A stretch of DNA of 64,000 bases, taken from positions 45,371,216 through 45,435,215 of the forward strand of contig BTRK01000005.1 in NCBI GenBank assembly GCA_036245805.1, written 5' to 3'. Under the pieces are notes generated by a model that saw nothing but the letters and a program-made list of their open reading frames with translations, was not told the DNA's origin and made no database searches. This document shows positions 12,401-24,696 of this stretch, piece by piece; position 1 is the stretch's first letter, and every line of letters begins with the position of its first letter. Made by a program: the position numbers and the translations under genes. The stretch is from Pristionchus mayeri (Eukaryota > Nematoda > Chromadorea > Rhabditida > Neodiplogasteridae).

Positions 12401-14915
12401 AAAAACTCAAAAAAACGCACAAAATTACATTTTGATTTCGCGCAATGAAGAAATGTCATTATACGATAGCCAGTCTAGTTTTCTGCTCTAGCCCGGGCCA
12501 CTAATGAGCGGCTCTTCGCATAATCTGTAGGCGCATCTCGTCCAGGGTTTCCAATTACGGTAAGACGGTGTTCTCTCCCTTTTGCCTGTTCCCTCGCTAT
12601 ATCTTTGTGAGCTTCCTAAACATATTAACAACACTTGGGAGAAACTACGATGCATGGATCGCATCTGGATGGTTCACTATCGCGCGATCTACAATAATAT
12701 ACTGCCTCTCCTGCATGTCCTCACACAGCATACTCTCTAGCACTGTCTAACCACCCACGGGCTGGTGCATCCAGGGCTTCCCCTCCTGCTCCACGGATAA
12801 GGACCTCCTTCATTAGAGTGCCGGCCTGATCTGTCTCCAATCCTCGCCTACTCAAGAGGCAGAGACACGAGAGTTCATGGAAACTGGAGAGAGCGCAGAT
12901 AGGCAGAAATGCGAGAGAGTATGGAATTTCGAGAGAGCTAGACATTAATCCGCACGCAGGGCAATGTTTGCATACGGGGCAGGGGCATGGATAATGGAGT
13001 ACGGGATAGAGGGAGAGAGAGAGAAATATGGGGGCTGAGAATGGGAAAATAAGAGACAGGAAGGAAAACAGTTGGAATAACTTATAGTTTCCGTCTTTTG
13101 TAGGCAATTTATCTATTAAGCAATGTATCTTATCAGTTGAGCCAGCAATGTATCTTCTCAGTTGAGCCAGCAATGTATCTTATCAGTTGAGCCAGCAATG
13201 TATCTTATCAGTTGAGCCAGCAATGTATCTTATCAGTTGAGCCAGCAATGTATCTTATCAGGCGAAATTTGTTGAGCCCGAAATACTCATGTATTATCGA
13301 TGTTTTTCAAATTGGCGAAAACCTAGAATCAGTTGGGGAAAATGGACAGTGAGCATCACAAAACGTACGTCCGCTTTGGAAAGGGCACAGCCGTTAATCG
13401 GATTGCGCAATAGCCTATGTTTGCATTTGTGTGGCTATCCGCATTGCGGTGTTTGCCGGACTCGTGCATGGACCGAAGTGGCTGTCTCCCTTGCTACGCT
13501 CTCCCCCCAAATGCTTGACCAGACAAGGAAGTAGGTGCGAATTGAGATATGAGAAGACCGTGGAGCAATGATCTCACTCTCTCCATATCATACACTCTCG
13601 CTCACTATGATGCACGAGAGTGTGTGTGATTTGGAGAGAGTCAGACGATTTCTCAGACTGTCATAGGTTCCAGGTATGGGCTAGGATATGCGACATCGGA
13701 AGGCAAGGTATGCCTCAGCATACTATTAACACACAACTTTCCTATTCAATTTTGTGATATCGCCTATTTGCAAACTCTATTGAATGGGTAATTGCAACAG
13801 CAGAATATCGAAAACAACCCTCGTATTGCTTTTCCGAGCTCTCCCTCTCCCCTGCGCTTACGTCATTCTATCGATCGTGAAATCCAAGCCCTGAGGGGAA
13901 CAGTCGAATCTCGGGGAATCTCGGATGACTGAGCGATTCCTCTCTCATTTTCACATTCTAGAAGGACCCGAGAAAGAAAAGAAATCTCGATTTCACAGTA
14001 GAGACTATCCGATATCGGAAACGGAACGATCGCGGATCGGGTTTCGAAATTATTCGCAACATGCCTATCGAGGCATCCGGTTACGCTCTAATTTGAGGGA
14101 AATAGCGTAAGGAAGAGTTATGTGTTCCGAGTAAGGTAGAGGCGATAAAGATGAATACGCACTAGTAGGGTTCTGAAGCGAGTTCAGCTTCGAAGAAGAG
14201 ATGTTCATTTAGACGCTAGATAAGTCAAATCGTGCGAGGAAAAATTAAGGCGATGAGAAAGCAAAGATAATTCAAGCAGGATGAGGCAAACTGTGAACAG
14301 ACCTGATCGATGGTGCTGCTGTCAGGTTCTTGCGAAGGGGCGGATGCTAAATGCACGAATATTAAATTAGAATAATTTTTAAAAAAACAACTTGTAACTG
14401 ACACTTGACTAAATATATTGAGCCTACATCGGTCCGCTTGTATTTCCAAATCAGAAAGCGAGTTGATCGCTTACCGATCTGATATTTCGTATTCACTGTC
14501 TACCGTAAACCTACCGTAGTCTGTCCTAACCAGCCTACCGTACCTCTTCCGTTGCCTGAGGGCGCATCGAGATGTGGCGAGGAGGCGATCGCGGACTGCA
14601 TTTTAAAACTGAAAATGCAATTAAAATTATTGTAAAATTCTAGAGATGGCTTCGCCAGAGATGCCCTCTTCGTGCTGCCATCGTTCGATCATTCGCCGGT
14701 CATTTCGGAGAAAAGAGTAATCCTCTGACTCTCTCCAAATTGCATGTTCTCTCACTTTCTCTAACCGGCGAGAGAGTGTGTAATATGAGGAGAGTCTGAC
14801 CATTTCTCGGAGATAAATCACGCAGAATAAATATGCAAATATGCTGAGATTGTGAGATGAAAAGTTAGGCGATGACGATCACTAGCAGTGCTGCACCAGC
14901 TGCTACACCGTTCAT
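3460..14915 (-). CDS. eya-1: Eyes-absent (EYA) family protein, catalytic motifs altered
   Basis: EYA proteins are transcriptional coactivators with a haloacid-dehalogenase-type phosphatase domain. Minus-strand exons in order: 14915-14883 (ATG), 14595-14544, 14346-14303, 9968-9913, then 9756-9680 or 9368-9307, then 9214-9157, 9006-8923, 8770-8688, 8259-8144, 7922-7856, 6898-6849, 6636-6505, 6338-6282, 6048-5906, 5818-5724, 4372-4313, 4214-4151, 4065-4002, 3877-3809, 3615-3568, 3516-3460. All phases agree and sum to 498 codons. The N-terminal half is Ala/Tyr/Ser-rich, as in EYA activation regions, and a Lys-rich linker precedes the EYA domain. Domain landmarks: VRVFVWELDDVSV (about residue 240; family motif WDLDET), FFQICNAEDAVV, ARRVAAKYAHLRQVYRDYS, NVIISNES and VPLENIFSCGKQGKE. 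The intron after the 3809-3877 exon starts with GC. The nucleophile Asp is Glu and the GDG of motif III reads SSN, so phosphatase activity is doubtful. The C-terminal end is unresolved because the palindrome follows. The start codon is only probable. Confidence 0.82.
4744..5601 (+). CDS. Unknown plus-strand open region inside an EYA intron
   Basis: I do not recognise the family. An open frame runs to a GT donor near 4875 (peptide includes ACLDAIRRESIEPDDYATIF). A second runs to the TAA at 5599-5601, with about 130 plausible residues (includes LTPREQQIARRYLSFASSRL). Codon and residue composition look protein-like. The splice phase between the two blocks does not fit with the acceptors I can see. 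It lies opposite to the EYA gene, between EYA exons 5818-5724 and 4372-4313. It could be a nested gene, a gene fragment or a chance open frame. Confidence 0.35.
7312..7380 (+). repeat. tRNA-like B-box relic
   Basis: GGTTCGAGTCCC follows a short hairpin-like CCTGAA/TTCAGG, resembling the T-arm (B box) of a tRNA or tRNA-derived SINE. The rest does not fold as a proper tRNA. A low-confidence relic inside an EYA intron. Confidence 0.25.
9307..9756 (-). other. Candidate mutually exclusive EYA exons
   Basis: Exons 9756-9680 (77 bases) and 9368-9307 (62 bases) both have good acceptors and donors, both enter in phase 2 and both leave in phase 1. Joining either one between 9968-9913 and 9214-9157 keeps the frame, while including both shifts it. 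They encode different Ser/Thr/Ala-rich stretches of the N-terminal region. This is read from splice sites and phase only; use in transcripts is not known. Confidence 0.5.
12114..12170. repeat. Perfect 22-bp-stem hairpin
   Basis: TTTTTGGCTGCTGGATATTC is followed after a 10-base loop by its reverse complement, giving a short perfect inverted repeat. It looks like a very small MITE remnant; no function is visible. Confidence 0.7.
13120..13260. repeat. 25-bp tandem repeat, about 5.6 copies
   Basis: CAATGTATCTT recurs at 13121, 13146, 13171, 13196, 13221 and 13246, exactly 25 bases apart. The unit is GCCAGCAATGTATCTTATCA plus GTTGA. Copies are almost identical (one A/C difference), so the array is young. 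Confidence 0.9.
13570..13647. repeat. GA-rich palindromic MITE copy
   Basis: CTCACTCTCTCCA at the left is matched by the inverted GGAGAGAGT at the right around a CTCTCG/CGAGAG core. It shares its core with the 112-bp hAT MITEs and with copies at 14723-14801, 58609-58666, 63221-63300 and 63452-63529. Confidence 0.6.
14723..14801. repeat. GA-rich palindromic MITE copy
   Basis: The inverted repeat CTGACTCTCTCC...GGAGAGTCTGAC surrounds a CTCTAACCGGCGAGAGAG centre very like the centre of the hAT MITE at 639-750. It lies in the first EYA introns. Confidence 0.65.
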
Positions 14916-15210
14916 GTGAAACACAATAATCCAACCCGAATTAGCGAATCGTGGGAAACGAGGCGGTAATGGGAAGTGAGAGCATGAGAAGATCTGGATG
15001 CATGAGTAGCGTTCCTCGCACAAATAATGCGAATTTGATATAAGTGAGGCGTGCACCTATTTCAATCGTATTCTTTGTTAAAAAAACTCTGACGAGACAA
15101 TTTGAGGAGACAAGTAATGAGCAGAAAATGAGCAGAAAATGTCTTCAGATGATACAATTTCGGAAAGAGGAAGCGGCCCGTGCGAAATTATGACTTGAGC
15201 GCAAATAGAG

Positions 15211-15279
15211 ACATGCCAAACTTCAGTTAATAGTCATGGCTGAGGTGAGTCAGCCATGACTATTAACCGAAGTTGGCAA
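15211..15279. repeat. Small inverted-repeat element
   Basis: TGCCAAACTTCAGTTAATAG and its near-complement flank a 6-base loop, with CATGGCTGA / TCAGCCATG at the tip. It is about 31 bases per arm with two differences, consistent with a mini-MITE. Confidence 0.7.
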
Positions 15280-16654
15280 TTCGAAGCAAGTTCGCTAGTC
15301 CGCTACGCCTCCTTTCCAAATTATCCATTTATCTTCATTCTGCACCAACTCACATATCAGGACACAGAATGCAGATAGTATTTCATGAAAAATGATCAAC
15401 ACTCTCAGCAAATGATAGTTTTATAGTTTAAGCGCTTCCGGTACCCTAACATCATTGCGCAACTGAACATTTCTAATCGAAGAACTGAACAAACGAAAGG
15501 GAGGACTCGATGGAGGGAGGGGGGGGAGGACAGGGGAGGAGGGAGAGGGAGAGAATAGATAGTAGGCCTGCTGACATCGGACACCGCCGCCGCTTCAGAG
15601 AGTGCCTGAGGGGGGAGGAAAGGGGAGACGGGGCGAGAGACAATGTAAAAATGAGAGAGCGAAATCTCAGATCCTACTGTAGGAGAGGATGTGCAGTAAT
15701 TAGGGATGGGAATGATGGGGATGAGTGGGGGGAAGCGGGGATGTAGTCGGATTCATCGTGCGTCCATTGAGTGGATCTATCTGTTTGCATGCGTCGATTA
15801 CTGTACTTGGAAGAGAAAATGTAAGACTTACATAGGAACTCCTTCAGATTACTTATGTGATGAATACGACGTGATTTGTTCATAAGAACGCTCAGAAATG
15901 CAATCCACAACCTGTCAGAAGGGGGCAAATTTCGGCGGACGTATTCTAATGAGTTTTTACCGAACGACGTGAATTTCAAAATTGTTACATTTCACAGAAA
16001 TATTTTAAGATCTCTGGGATTTGGGAAGCAGGTCGTTGGGGATAGATCGAAGAATGATTGGGAAGGGATTGGATGGGAGAACAACGAATTCCTCGTCCGC
16101 CATTCAAATAAACCTTTTCATCCATTCTGACATGCCGTGCAATCATTCAGAAACATACAACGAGAGAATACTTACAAAATGGGTGAAATAGGGATGTAGT
16201 CGAGATCTTGCGACCATTGAGTGGGCTTGAAGCATAATATGGTGAACTGTAAACGGATAAGTACGGATAAGTAGGAGTGTAGTATGTAAGTCGCTTTCAT
16301 ATCGTTAAAAATTTAAATTGGTTTCACTACCACCAATGCAGATGGTTAGCATGTCGAAAAACATATCTTCTTCAAATGAATTCATCATTTTTTACCGTTC
16401 GAATACGCTTCATAGCGTGGATGAAAACCATTGATTTTGCTCTTGTTAATTGCTTCGTGATTCCATATTCTAAAAGTATTAAAAACACCTGTTATTACTG
16501 CATGTCGGGCAGTGTTGCTACAAGCCTCCCTTTCGTACGCACTAAGGACAAAATCCGTAAGCTTCGCAGCTGCTGCCTAGTACAGTGAGTTCAAAGAGAA
16601 AGAATGTAGAATTCGGCTCTCACGACAGGGCGTGCTTTTCCGCTGAGCACGCGG

Positions 16655-16690
16655 GCGGGGATCGAACTCATGACCCTTCGATAAACCAAT
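16655..16690 (-). repeat. tRNA T-arm-like relic
   Basis: Read on the minus strand, GAGTTCGATCCCCGCCCG resembles the T-arm and 3' end of a tRNA. No complete cloverleaf can be drawn, so it is probably a tRNA-derived fragment. Confidence 0.25.
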
Positions 16691-17664
16691 TTATCTCGCA
16701 CTGTCTGAAATACAACTTATTTTGCTTTTCGCTGTTTTTTTGTTTATGGTTAAAATTCAGGCTCCATAAATTGCTCACTCGTTCACTCGTTTTGGTATGG
16801 ACCCGTGCCTACTAAACCTGCTGCTGAGGCAACAGTATCTACTTCAGGAGAATTCTAGGATTAGTCGGAGGAATAGGACAATGATATCGTTAATAGTGTT
16901 GTATTCGAAAGAGAACCTTTCAGAAATTGCACTCTCAGCACAACTCGGGATATCATATATGAAACGCTATCGAGAAATTTACGAGAAACCTTTAAAAATA
17001 GACGTCATCCGAAGAGTTCGAACGTTTTTCTAAGCCACGGCTCAACGATTCAACGTCCGAGTACTCGTTTGGGATAAGAGTATTGTGATCTCCTTCTCAG
17101 CCCGAAATTTTAGCCAAAATGCATATCCGCGCGTCCTCAGATAGGCTACAGGGCAAGATTTGAAAAAAAGTCGGCAAGACCGTAGCAGCAAGACCAACTG
17201 CTTCCCTTGAAACATATTGAAACACAATTCAAAAACTGGTTAAAAAATCACATCGTGTCACAGTGTGGGGAGATCTACATTCCTAAAATAATGTATATTG
17301 TTGAAACCGTAAAATTTCTAAATTCCGGCTTCATAATTCCATGTCGAGTCCTTCATCTTCGTTTTTATTAATTCAACAATATCATAGCATCAGGTACTGC
17401 TGTTCCCCTCATCCGACGATCTCAATCAATGTAACTAAGCAAGGCGAAACAGCCTAATCAAATGGTTCAGCATGTGCTCAGGCCAGAATTTTCATTTTTT
17501 TTTAGCGTGAACAAAACAAACGAAATCGGCATATTATAGATGACGTGATAAAGCGAAAACAGCGCGCGACTGAAGCATATTGTAATCTCTTTCTTAATAG
17601 TCTACCTTTGCATAAAAAGCTCGAAGAAAATGAAGACCTGCGGGTTGGATTCGCCTCCTCGTGT

Positions 17665-17765
17665 GACATTATTATGATATTATTATGATAATGTTATTAT
17701 TATAATAATAATTATTATTATAATGTTATATTATTATGATATTATTATTATTATGATATAATTGT
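17665..17765. repeat. AT-only low-complexity run
   Basis: Irregular TTA/TAA/ATGATA triplets continue for about 100 bases. Simple sequence. Confidence 0.8.
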
Positions 17766-20700
17766 GGTTTTAGCCCAGCGATGGATCAAGGATTGCACCT
17801 TCGAAAGAACTCACAATAAGCAATGCGGAAAACAAGATTATGAGCGAAAACAAGATTACGCTGATTTGATGTTATCAGGTTGATGACAGGCTATAAAACA
17901 GTAATTGCTACTTTTCACATTACCACACAATAAAAAAACAAACTAGACGATACAATGGAATACCGGAGATGAAAAAAAATTTAAAATTTGTTTACTATCA
18001 TCGCTATTCTATCAAGCAAATTTCGCATTATTGCAAAATTATTATTGCCATAATCATCGCTGCTGTAGTACGCGTTAGGTTTCACAAACCATCCTAATAT
18101 AAAACGAACTACCATGAATTCGATATTAGGGTACTGAATTGGAAAATGCACACCTGGAGGCGTAGAGCTCTCACGATTGCACAATATACGGCACCGTTAT
18201 AAGCATCACGACGTATGCATTTGATTGTGTATTAATGTGAAAACCAATCGAACACTGCAATCTCGAAATAATCCAGAATTTGACATACTGATGAAACTCA
18301 AACTAAATAAGAATGCTAGAACACAAAAAAATGCATCGAAATTCTGACCGAAGAGTCATGCAATTCAAATTGCCCGCTATTCCAGAGGCAAAGAGTGCGC
18401 CTCCCCTACAACAATTGAAATGTCAGGTTCATCCAAAAATACCAAGTTTCTAAAACCCGGATCTGCCTTTTTTTTCTTTCTTTGTTCGCAGAATTAAGTC
18501 ATTTTCAGGCGCCATGCTTCTAACGCGAGGTTCTCGCAAATGTATGCCCACTATGTACTTATCCTCGTCTGGGAGCGCCTCAGTGGCTGATCTATGTTCA
18601 TCTGGAGATGTTGACCGGAACCAGAGTCAGTAACATGCTCTGAGGCAGGATGGAGGAGGTAAAAGGTTTTAATCGTGACTTGGAAACGACCAAACGAAAT
18701 GACTTATATTTGCTGCAAAATCATCGAAGAAGAAGAAGAATGTCAGCGGGTCGGCATCGCCTTTCTGTGAGGGATTACTATTATGTTTTTTCCGAATCGC
18801 GAATGAGCACGGGATTGCAGATTCAAGATCATGAAACTCAGGTGAAATCAATCGAGGTTTATGTGACAGTGCACATGAAGAGATCTCTAATCGGGTGAAT
18901 GACATCTACAACATCCAAGTTTCTCACAATGTGTGACTGAACATTCACCGAATCGCCCATGAGAACAATCGATTGAATCTCACTGTCGAAATGATCTACA
19001 TATCCATCGAGAAAATTATACGATCGGTGGTTCGGCGCCAATCTTCCGAGGTGATGCCATTGTTTTTTTTTCCTGCAATGAAGACAATGAAATGATTGAA
19101 GTACCGAAAGTACTCAGAATGCGTAATGCCGATGACATTCAAGCGTGCGAGAAGGCATACAATCGGCGTGGCGGGATCCTTCGAAAAGCCGCGAAGCACT
19201 GCGATCGTGATTCTCTCCCATCCTCTTCACCTTCCTGTCCACGATCAATCGAAGTAGCGCACCACTCTCGAATGCTCCAGGATCAACAGGGCTTCGGCTA
19301 TCGAAATGGAATCGGCAATGTTACTCTAAACGCAGTAGCGGCTATTTCAGCTGAGGTATTTTTCATGTACCCTTCCAACGTAAGCAACGATCGCGAGGCA
19401 AACCAATGCTTCGTTTATCGATATCTCCTAAAATTACATTTCTGGTTATCTTTCGCAACGTAATAGTTGCCGGTCCAGCTGCTGGCTTTGACCACCTCAT
19501 CCGATCGCCTCGACATCATCGATGACTTTGTAAATGTCTAATGCGAATTCCACACACGATCTCATTGCAACTGTGCAGAAGAAGTTGTAATATTATCGGG
19601 AAAAAAAAGTCGTTGTCGGATCGTGACTTTTTGTTAGTTTTTTTGGCTCATATGTCTCAACGGAATTGGCATCGATGATGCTATATGCACAGCACGGATG
19701 TAACGTATTGCTATTTAACAGGTTTAAAAATTAGTGCGAGATTGACAACACTCAACTGGCTCTACCTACTCGCTGTTCTTCCAGATTTGCAACGCCGTAT
19801 ATGTTTTCATCGACACAATTTCACAATTTTGTTGGCGGAATAATGTTTGCAAACTTGTTTGCCGCTCATTTGGGCCATTCAGATATGTTCCATCGCGTGC
19901 ATCTAACTGGTAGATTCCTGTATGAGTTGATCTTCTCTAGATGAGTCGTCTTCGAAAAAAATACAATCATTGCAGCAACTCGAGCAGTGCTGCTTGTTCT
20001 TATTTTCAGTTCGCGATGGGAACATTGCTGCGGCTGTTACCATACTTGGTATGTGCATACTGCGTAGGCATCGCGCTCTTTAACGCATAGTTCCCAAATT
20101 CGATAAAGTAAGAGATCAGGATATTTAAATTGCACTGCATTGGAGCGTATATCAATGCAATAAGTTATATTCTACTTTGGTATCCACTTTGAACAAGTCT
20201 ACCAAGTGTGACAACAACGATTGTTAGTTATTTCAATTTCAAAATATATTCGAACACGTAATATGTTTTCAAAAAATCAAAGAGCATCTTAGAAGAAAAG
20301 TTCACTTCAGTGCTGTGAAACCAAATCCACAAAGAAGAAGAAGGTGTCCAGTCCGCGTCGCCATCGGAGGTTAGATTGTCGTTCTCATTAATTTTTTTCA
20401 GAAAAAATAAGGCAGATGGAATCGACAGCAGTTGCGACGGAACTGAATAAATAATTATTAAAAAAATTACTTAAACACAAGTGAGATCACATTACGAGAA
20501 CGCGTCGTAAATCGAAATGATTGGGTCCTCCGAAATAACGTGATTAAAGTCACACTTACCATTCCAAAGACATATGTACGCATGCCATAAAATATTTAAA
20601 AACACATTTATGGACATATAATGGTAATACTCGGCTATTCTTGCCATCGCATGTAATCTCCGTGATGCCAGTGAAGCGACAAGATATTTTCTTTTCATTT

Positions 20701-22115
20701 GCTACACACATATTACAAGAGTTACTTCTGGAGCATATTCCAATTATACGCCCTCACGTGAGTGTGTAGAATACGGCAGCCGGACGACATCTCAACTCAT
20801 CTTTACTGGAGATGACGGCAAGACAGGCACTTGTTGTCTCAAGCAGGTTGTTGGCAGAAAACAAAACTATGTATTTTTATTTTCTCATAACTATCCCCAA
20901 AGCTAATTGAAAAATAGCGCTCAAAATAGAGATCATTGTTCCAATTTTACATACAAATCGTCTAAGAAGAAGAGAGTGGGTGGGGCAGCGGGGCATCATG
21001 AAGTCTCTCCTGCCGATATGATATTATTTTTTTTCTTCAGAATCGAAGCGTAATGAATATGAAACGTGTAATGAATATGAAACTCAAGAGAGACCAGATC
21101 GCGAGAAGCACAACTGTTGCTAGCCAGCCACATGCATCCACACCCATTGGCAGCCAAATCCTCTAATAATAAGGCTGGGGCAGCGTCGCCTCCCGAGGTT
21201 AGATTATTGCGTGATTTTATTCCTATGGCAGAATGGCACTGAAATTGAATTAAAAATTTGAATAGGTAAAGCCTATGGAGCTCAAATAAAATTGGAATGC
21301 GATGTCATCAACTCTTCTCTTGACTCTTATCTGAATGCAAGTGGTGTCATTTTTTTCCGTTTATATTTGTCATTTTCTCGATTGTTTCCAAACAGTTTCT
21401 AAGGGTTTTAAATAACGAAGAGTTTGCTGAAACGAGTAATTCAATTAATTACAAAAGATAATGGATAATGTCAATACCCTAACTTCAGCAACCAAATCAT
21501 CGAAGAAGAAGAAGGATGACGGATCGGCGTCGACTCCCGAGGTGACATTATTCCTTTTGATATGTGTTTAATGGAATGGAGTCGTGAACTGCAATTTTGA
21601 ATGTACTCAGATTAAATTATGACTATGAAACTCAAGTGAAATCAGACCGCGATAGTGCAGTAAATCAATCGTCATTATCGGATAAGCCAAAATCCATGTA
21701 ATACTAAGCACTAAAGATTCCATTCCAGAGATGCGCGTTTCCCCGAAAATAACTTAAATTGTTTTCCGCGAAATTCCACTTTTCTGTACCCCGGCTTCCC
21801 AATTCCAGGCCGAATAGTGAAACCGAATAGTGATATTGAAATTTACCCGGTTCAAAAGTTGTACCTCCTCGCAGTTCTTCCAGATTTGCAACGCGGAAGA
21901 TGCCGTTGTCGATGATCCGACTGCAGCCGCAGCAGCTGCTGTAACATCGACTGTTGCTGCAGGATTCAAGGAGGAGTCGGAAGAATCGGGCAATGGTGCT
22001 GATATGAGCACAATGAAGTGTTTTCATGGTCTTAAATTTTGCCGTTAGCTTTTGCTTATGGTCAATCGACAGTAAAATAAATATTTTCTTTAATGGAATC
22101 TTGTTTGGCGCCTCT

Positions 22116-22158
22116 TTCAACGAATATGCTTCAGCGCATGGATGCATATTCGTTGAAA
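22116..22158. repeat. Short inverted repeat
   Basis: TTTCAACGAATATGC is followed after 13 bases by its reverse complement. A hairpin with a perfect 15-base stem; no terminator or gene context is visible. Confidence 0.65.
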
Positions 22159-22515
22159 CTGTTCGAAGCCTGCTTAAGCCGATGATGTTCGATTGTTCTC
22201 TGATAAAAATAATAAATAAAACGCTCCGATTAGCGCAGGAAACAGAGTGCTGCTGAGGCCTCGCGGCACTACGCACTGGATACGATCGGTGTTGCGATTT
22301 CGCCCTAATTTATATTTTCCTATCGAATTTTGTTCAAATCTCAAGAAGTAATCAATGTGATTCAACTGCTGGAAGTGAACTATTGGTCCTGTTCGAAATA
22401 TTATTAATGTTCTTCGTGATTTCAAGGAAACCGCCTTGTCATACTTGCTTACTAGAGTTCTCTTATTGGAATCTTATTGGAATCAATTGTATCATTTTCG
22501 TATATGTTTCACGTG

Positions 22516-22517
<2 letters not shown>

Positions 22518-22550
<33 letters not shown>
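22518..22550. repeat. (TA)n microsatellite
   Basis: Uninterrupted TA dinucleotides. Confidence 0.95.
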
Positions 22551-22552
<2 letters not shown>

Positions 22553-23309
22553 CTATATAATGCTCGTGAAACATATATTCAAATGGAAATGATTCTAATA
22601 AGATAACAATAAGATAACTCTATTGCTTACATGACACATCACATTGCTACGTATGCAATATATTGTGTATTAATGCAGATGCCGAAACACTGCAGTATCG
22701 AAAAACCCCAGAATTAGTCAGATGAAACTCAAGTGAAATCGGATTCCGAGAACACAATAATAAACACGATGACCGAAAAGCCATGGAATTCTAAGTACAG
22801 AAGTCCGGCTAGCTATTCCAGATGTAGAGTGTGCGTTTTTTAAAAAATGTGACCTATATTTCGCATGGTGCCGTGAAATCCTGTGAATCTTAAAACACGG
22901 ATTCTAGGCTGAATATTCGTCTGGGAGCTGGTCCACGTCTCGCTTTTTTCTCTGTATTTCAGGTTGTTCCTCCTCCACCGACCACTTCGACAAATTTTCC
23001 CAAATTTGCACGCAATTTCGGTCTGCGAAATTTCAAAATTTAGAGAGAAGCGGTTTCGGAACAAATCCAATTGTGTGATTATTTTTTCACAGGACCCGTT
23101 ACCATATCAACTTCAATGATATTTCAATGCATAAACAGCATGAGTGAAACACATTTATACAATATAGCATCATTGATATACATTTCGAAACTGACACTAA
23201 TCACATTGCAGTTCTTCCAGATTTGGAACGCGGAAGATGTCATCGTCGATGCTGCAGCTACAAGGTCGAGTGTAGTACTGGTTTGATCAATTGTTTTTTT
23301 CAAACACAA

Positions 23310-24690
23310 TTTGGCTGTAGACGTTATGATCTAATGAGTATTAATACGGCCAAAATTGGCCTGAACTGATTGATAAGTGAATTTTTAAAGGAGGACTGAA
23401 GGCAAATTTCAACTTTGGACCCTGTCATTGCCATGACCTAGTTCCTCTTAACAACTAAAGGCTCCAAAAAAAATCATTAATATCTCTACTCTCATCAGAG
23501 TTATGATTAGTTGGCTTAGTGCCACGGACGCTTGACGGCCAGGGAAGTGTGCGAATTCAAATATCTTTAAAGGGATCCGGAAATCGAAAAACAAGTCTGT
23601 CTTAATTTGTGAGGCTTCGTCCTCTCATATCAATGCAATGTTTCAAAATAATTTTAAAAAATTGTTTAAACGAGAAAATGGACAAAGCCGGGGAATGGTA
23701 TTTATTATGGGAGCGTTAATTAGGAAACATAGGACAATTACGGTATTTGAGCGGGAGTTAAAAAAACGGTATTTTTGCCTAATTGATTTTTTGTGAGGCC
23801 ATGCCAAGGTCTTTCGATTTAATTGGGCTATTTCTAATGATTTGTAATGATGCGTTGTACTTACCAATGTCTTTTCATTTTATCAGTAAGTGTATTTTCG
23901 ATTGCCTTATTCCGCGTGTTTAGCGTCGTGAACAGAAAGAAGGCCCTCCACGTCTTCAGAGGGCGGACCAAGATCAAGAGCAGGCAAGGGCACAATTCTT
24001 TATGGTCTCAACAAGTACGTACAACAATATATGCGGCTCGCCCCTCCTTGCTACCGAACCATGCGAAAAGAATTGAAAGAGATAGTTATGCCCGCCGTGG
24101 GTGTAGTATTCGCACGAAGCATGGCACAAGCAGAAGCGACTGTGAGAGGAGCCAACCCAGTTAGTCGTTATTCCTCACACTGTGAAAATTATAGCCTTTC
24201 TAATCATTGTGGGCACTCTCACTCTTGTCTCACCTGATCCAGCTTCCTGCTCTTCTCATCCAGGCAGCTTGCGCCGCCCACCCTCAATGTCCCAATAAGG
24301 GGGTGATTGAGGGTGGGCGGCGATGCAATAGCATCGCCGCCCACCCTCAATGTCCCAGATATCTGGGATTACTGTACTATCGATTAGGTATCTCGACTTT
24401 CTAAAAATAAAGTTAATTCGTGATTGCCGGGGTTACGGTAGGTTGGGGAGGTTACGGTAGAGATATATGGTATCTGGGATTACTGTACTATCGATTAGGT
24501 ACGGTATCTCGACTTCCTAAAAATAAAGTTAATTCGTGATTGCAGGACCTAGAATTGGAATAATTATCAAACTATTAATTTAAACTACCAGTTGTAGTGC
24601 ACACGATATTACTCAACAGTAATTCAGATAATTCCTACTCGTTGCAACAAACTACCGTACTCCAATTCGGCACCGCGTCCTACCGTAATC
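23310..24690. other. Intergenic block with local duplications
   Basis: A plus-strand open stretch (23847-24164) contains a protein-like peptide (NRKKALHVFRGRTKIKSR) and another (RKELKEIVMPAVGVVFARSM). Neither is recognised and no clean gene model links them. GCCGCCCACCCTCAATGTCC occurs at 24273 and 24335, with an inverted partial copy at 24307-24321. A segment starting TATCTGGGATTACTGTACTA is present twice, near 24357 and 24470. Confidence 0.4.
24273..24355. repeat. Direct plus inverted repeat cluster
   Basis: A 21-base G/C-rich motif is present twice in direct orientation and once inverted between them, with GATGCAATAGCATC as a hairpin at the joint. It may be a rearranged MITE. Confidence 0.7.
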
Positions 24691-24696
24691 TCTCAC

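Larger units (their letters stand above)
9969..14302. other. Large EYA intron with local repeats
   Basis: This 4.3 kb intron holds three related segments near 10188-10240, 10401-10446 and 10600-10640 (each with a TAAGTGGATTGG core, about 200 bases apart). It also has a run of 13-14 C at about 11590, a hairpin at 12114-12170, a 25-base tandem array at 13120-13260 and a GA-rich palindrome at 13570-13647. No exon is recognised in it. Confidence 0.6.
15060..18550. other. Intergenic block upstream of EYA
   Basis: No gene recognised. It holds a small inverted repeat (15211-15279), a GA-rich stretch near 15500-15640, a tRNA-like T-arm relic near 16655-16690 and an AT-only TTA/ATA run near 17665-17765. 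The upstream promoter of the minus-strand EYA gene would lie at its left edge, but no TATA box is obvious. Confidence 0.4.
18552..23275 (+). pseudogene. Array of decayed EYA exon copies
   Basis: Pieces of three EYA exons recur on the plus strand, opposite to the EYA gene. Lys-rich linker exon (KSSKKKK...GSAS): about 18715-18768, 20321-20371, 20954-20999, 21152-21199 and 21489-21541. Motif-I exon (FVWEL-like): 18552-18576 and 22908-22935. FFQICNAED exon: 19774-19800, 21875-22005 and 23212-23275. The copies at 21489 (CATCGAAGAAGAAGAAGGAT) and 21875 still have acceptors and open frames; others carry stops or indels. A GAAACTCAAGTGAAATC phrase also recurs beside copies (about 18830, 21625, 22727), so flanking intron sequence was duplicated too. 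They look like partial tandem copies of an EYA-type gene, not processed copies. They are too short and disordered to form a working gene in this window. Confidence 0.7.

Noticed and set aside
13120..13260. CRISPR-like array
   Set aside because: Units are contiguous 25-base tandem copies without unique spacers, in a eukaryotic intron.
21704..22276. 190-codon minus-strand open frame
   Set aside because: It is antisense to an EYA exon relic (FFQICNAED) and low-complexity sequence.
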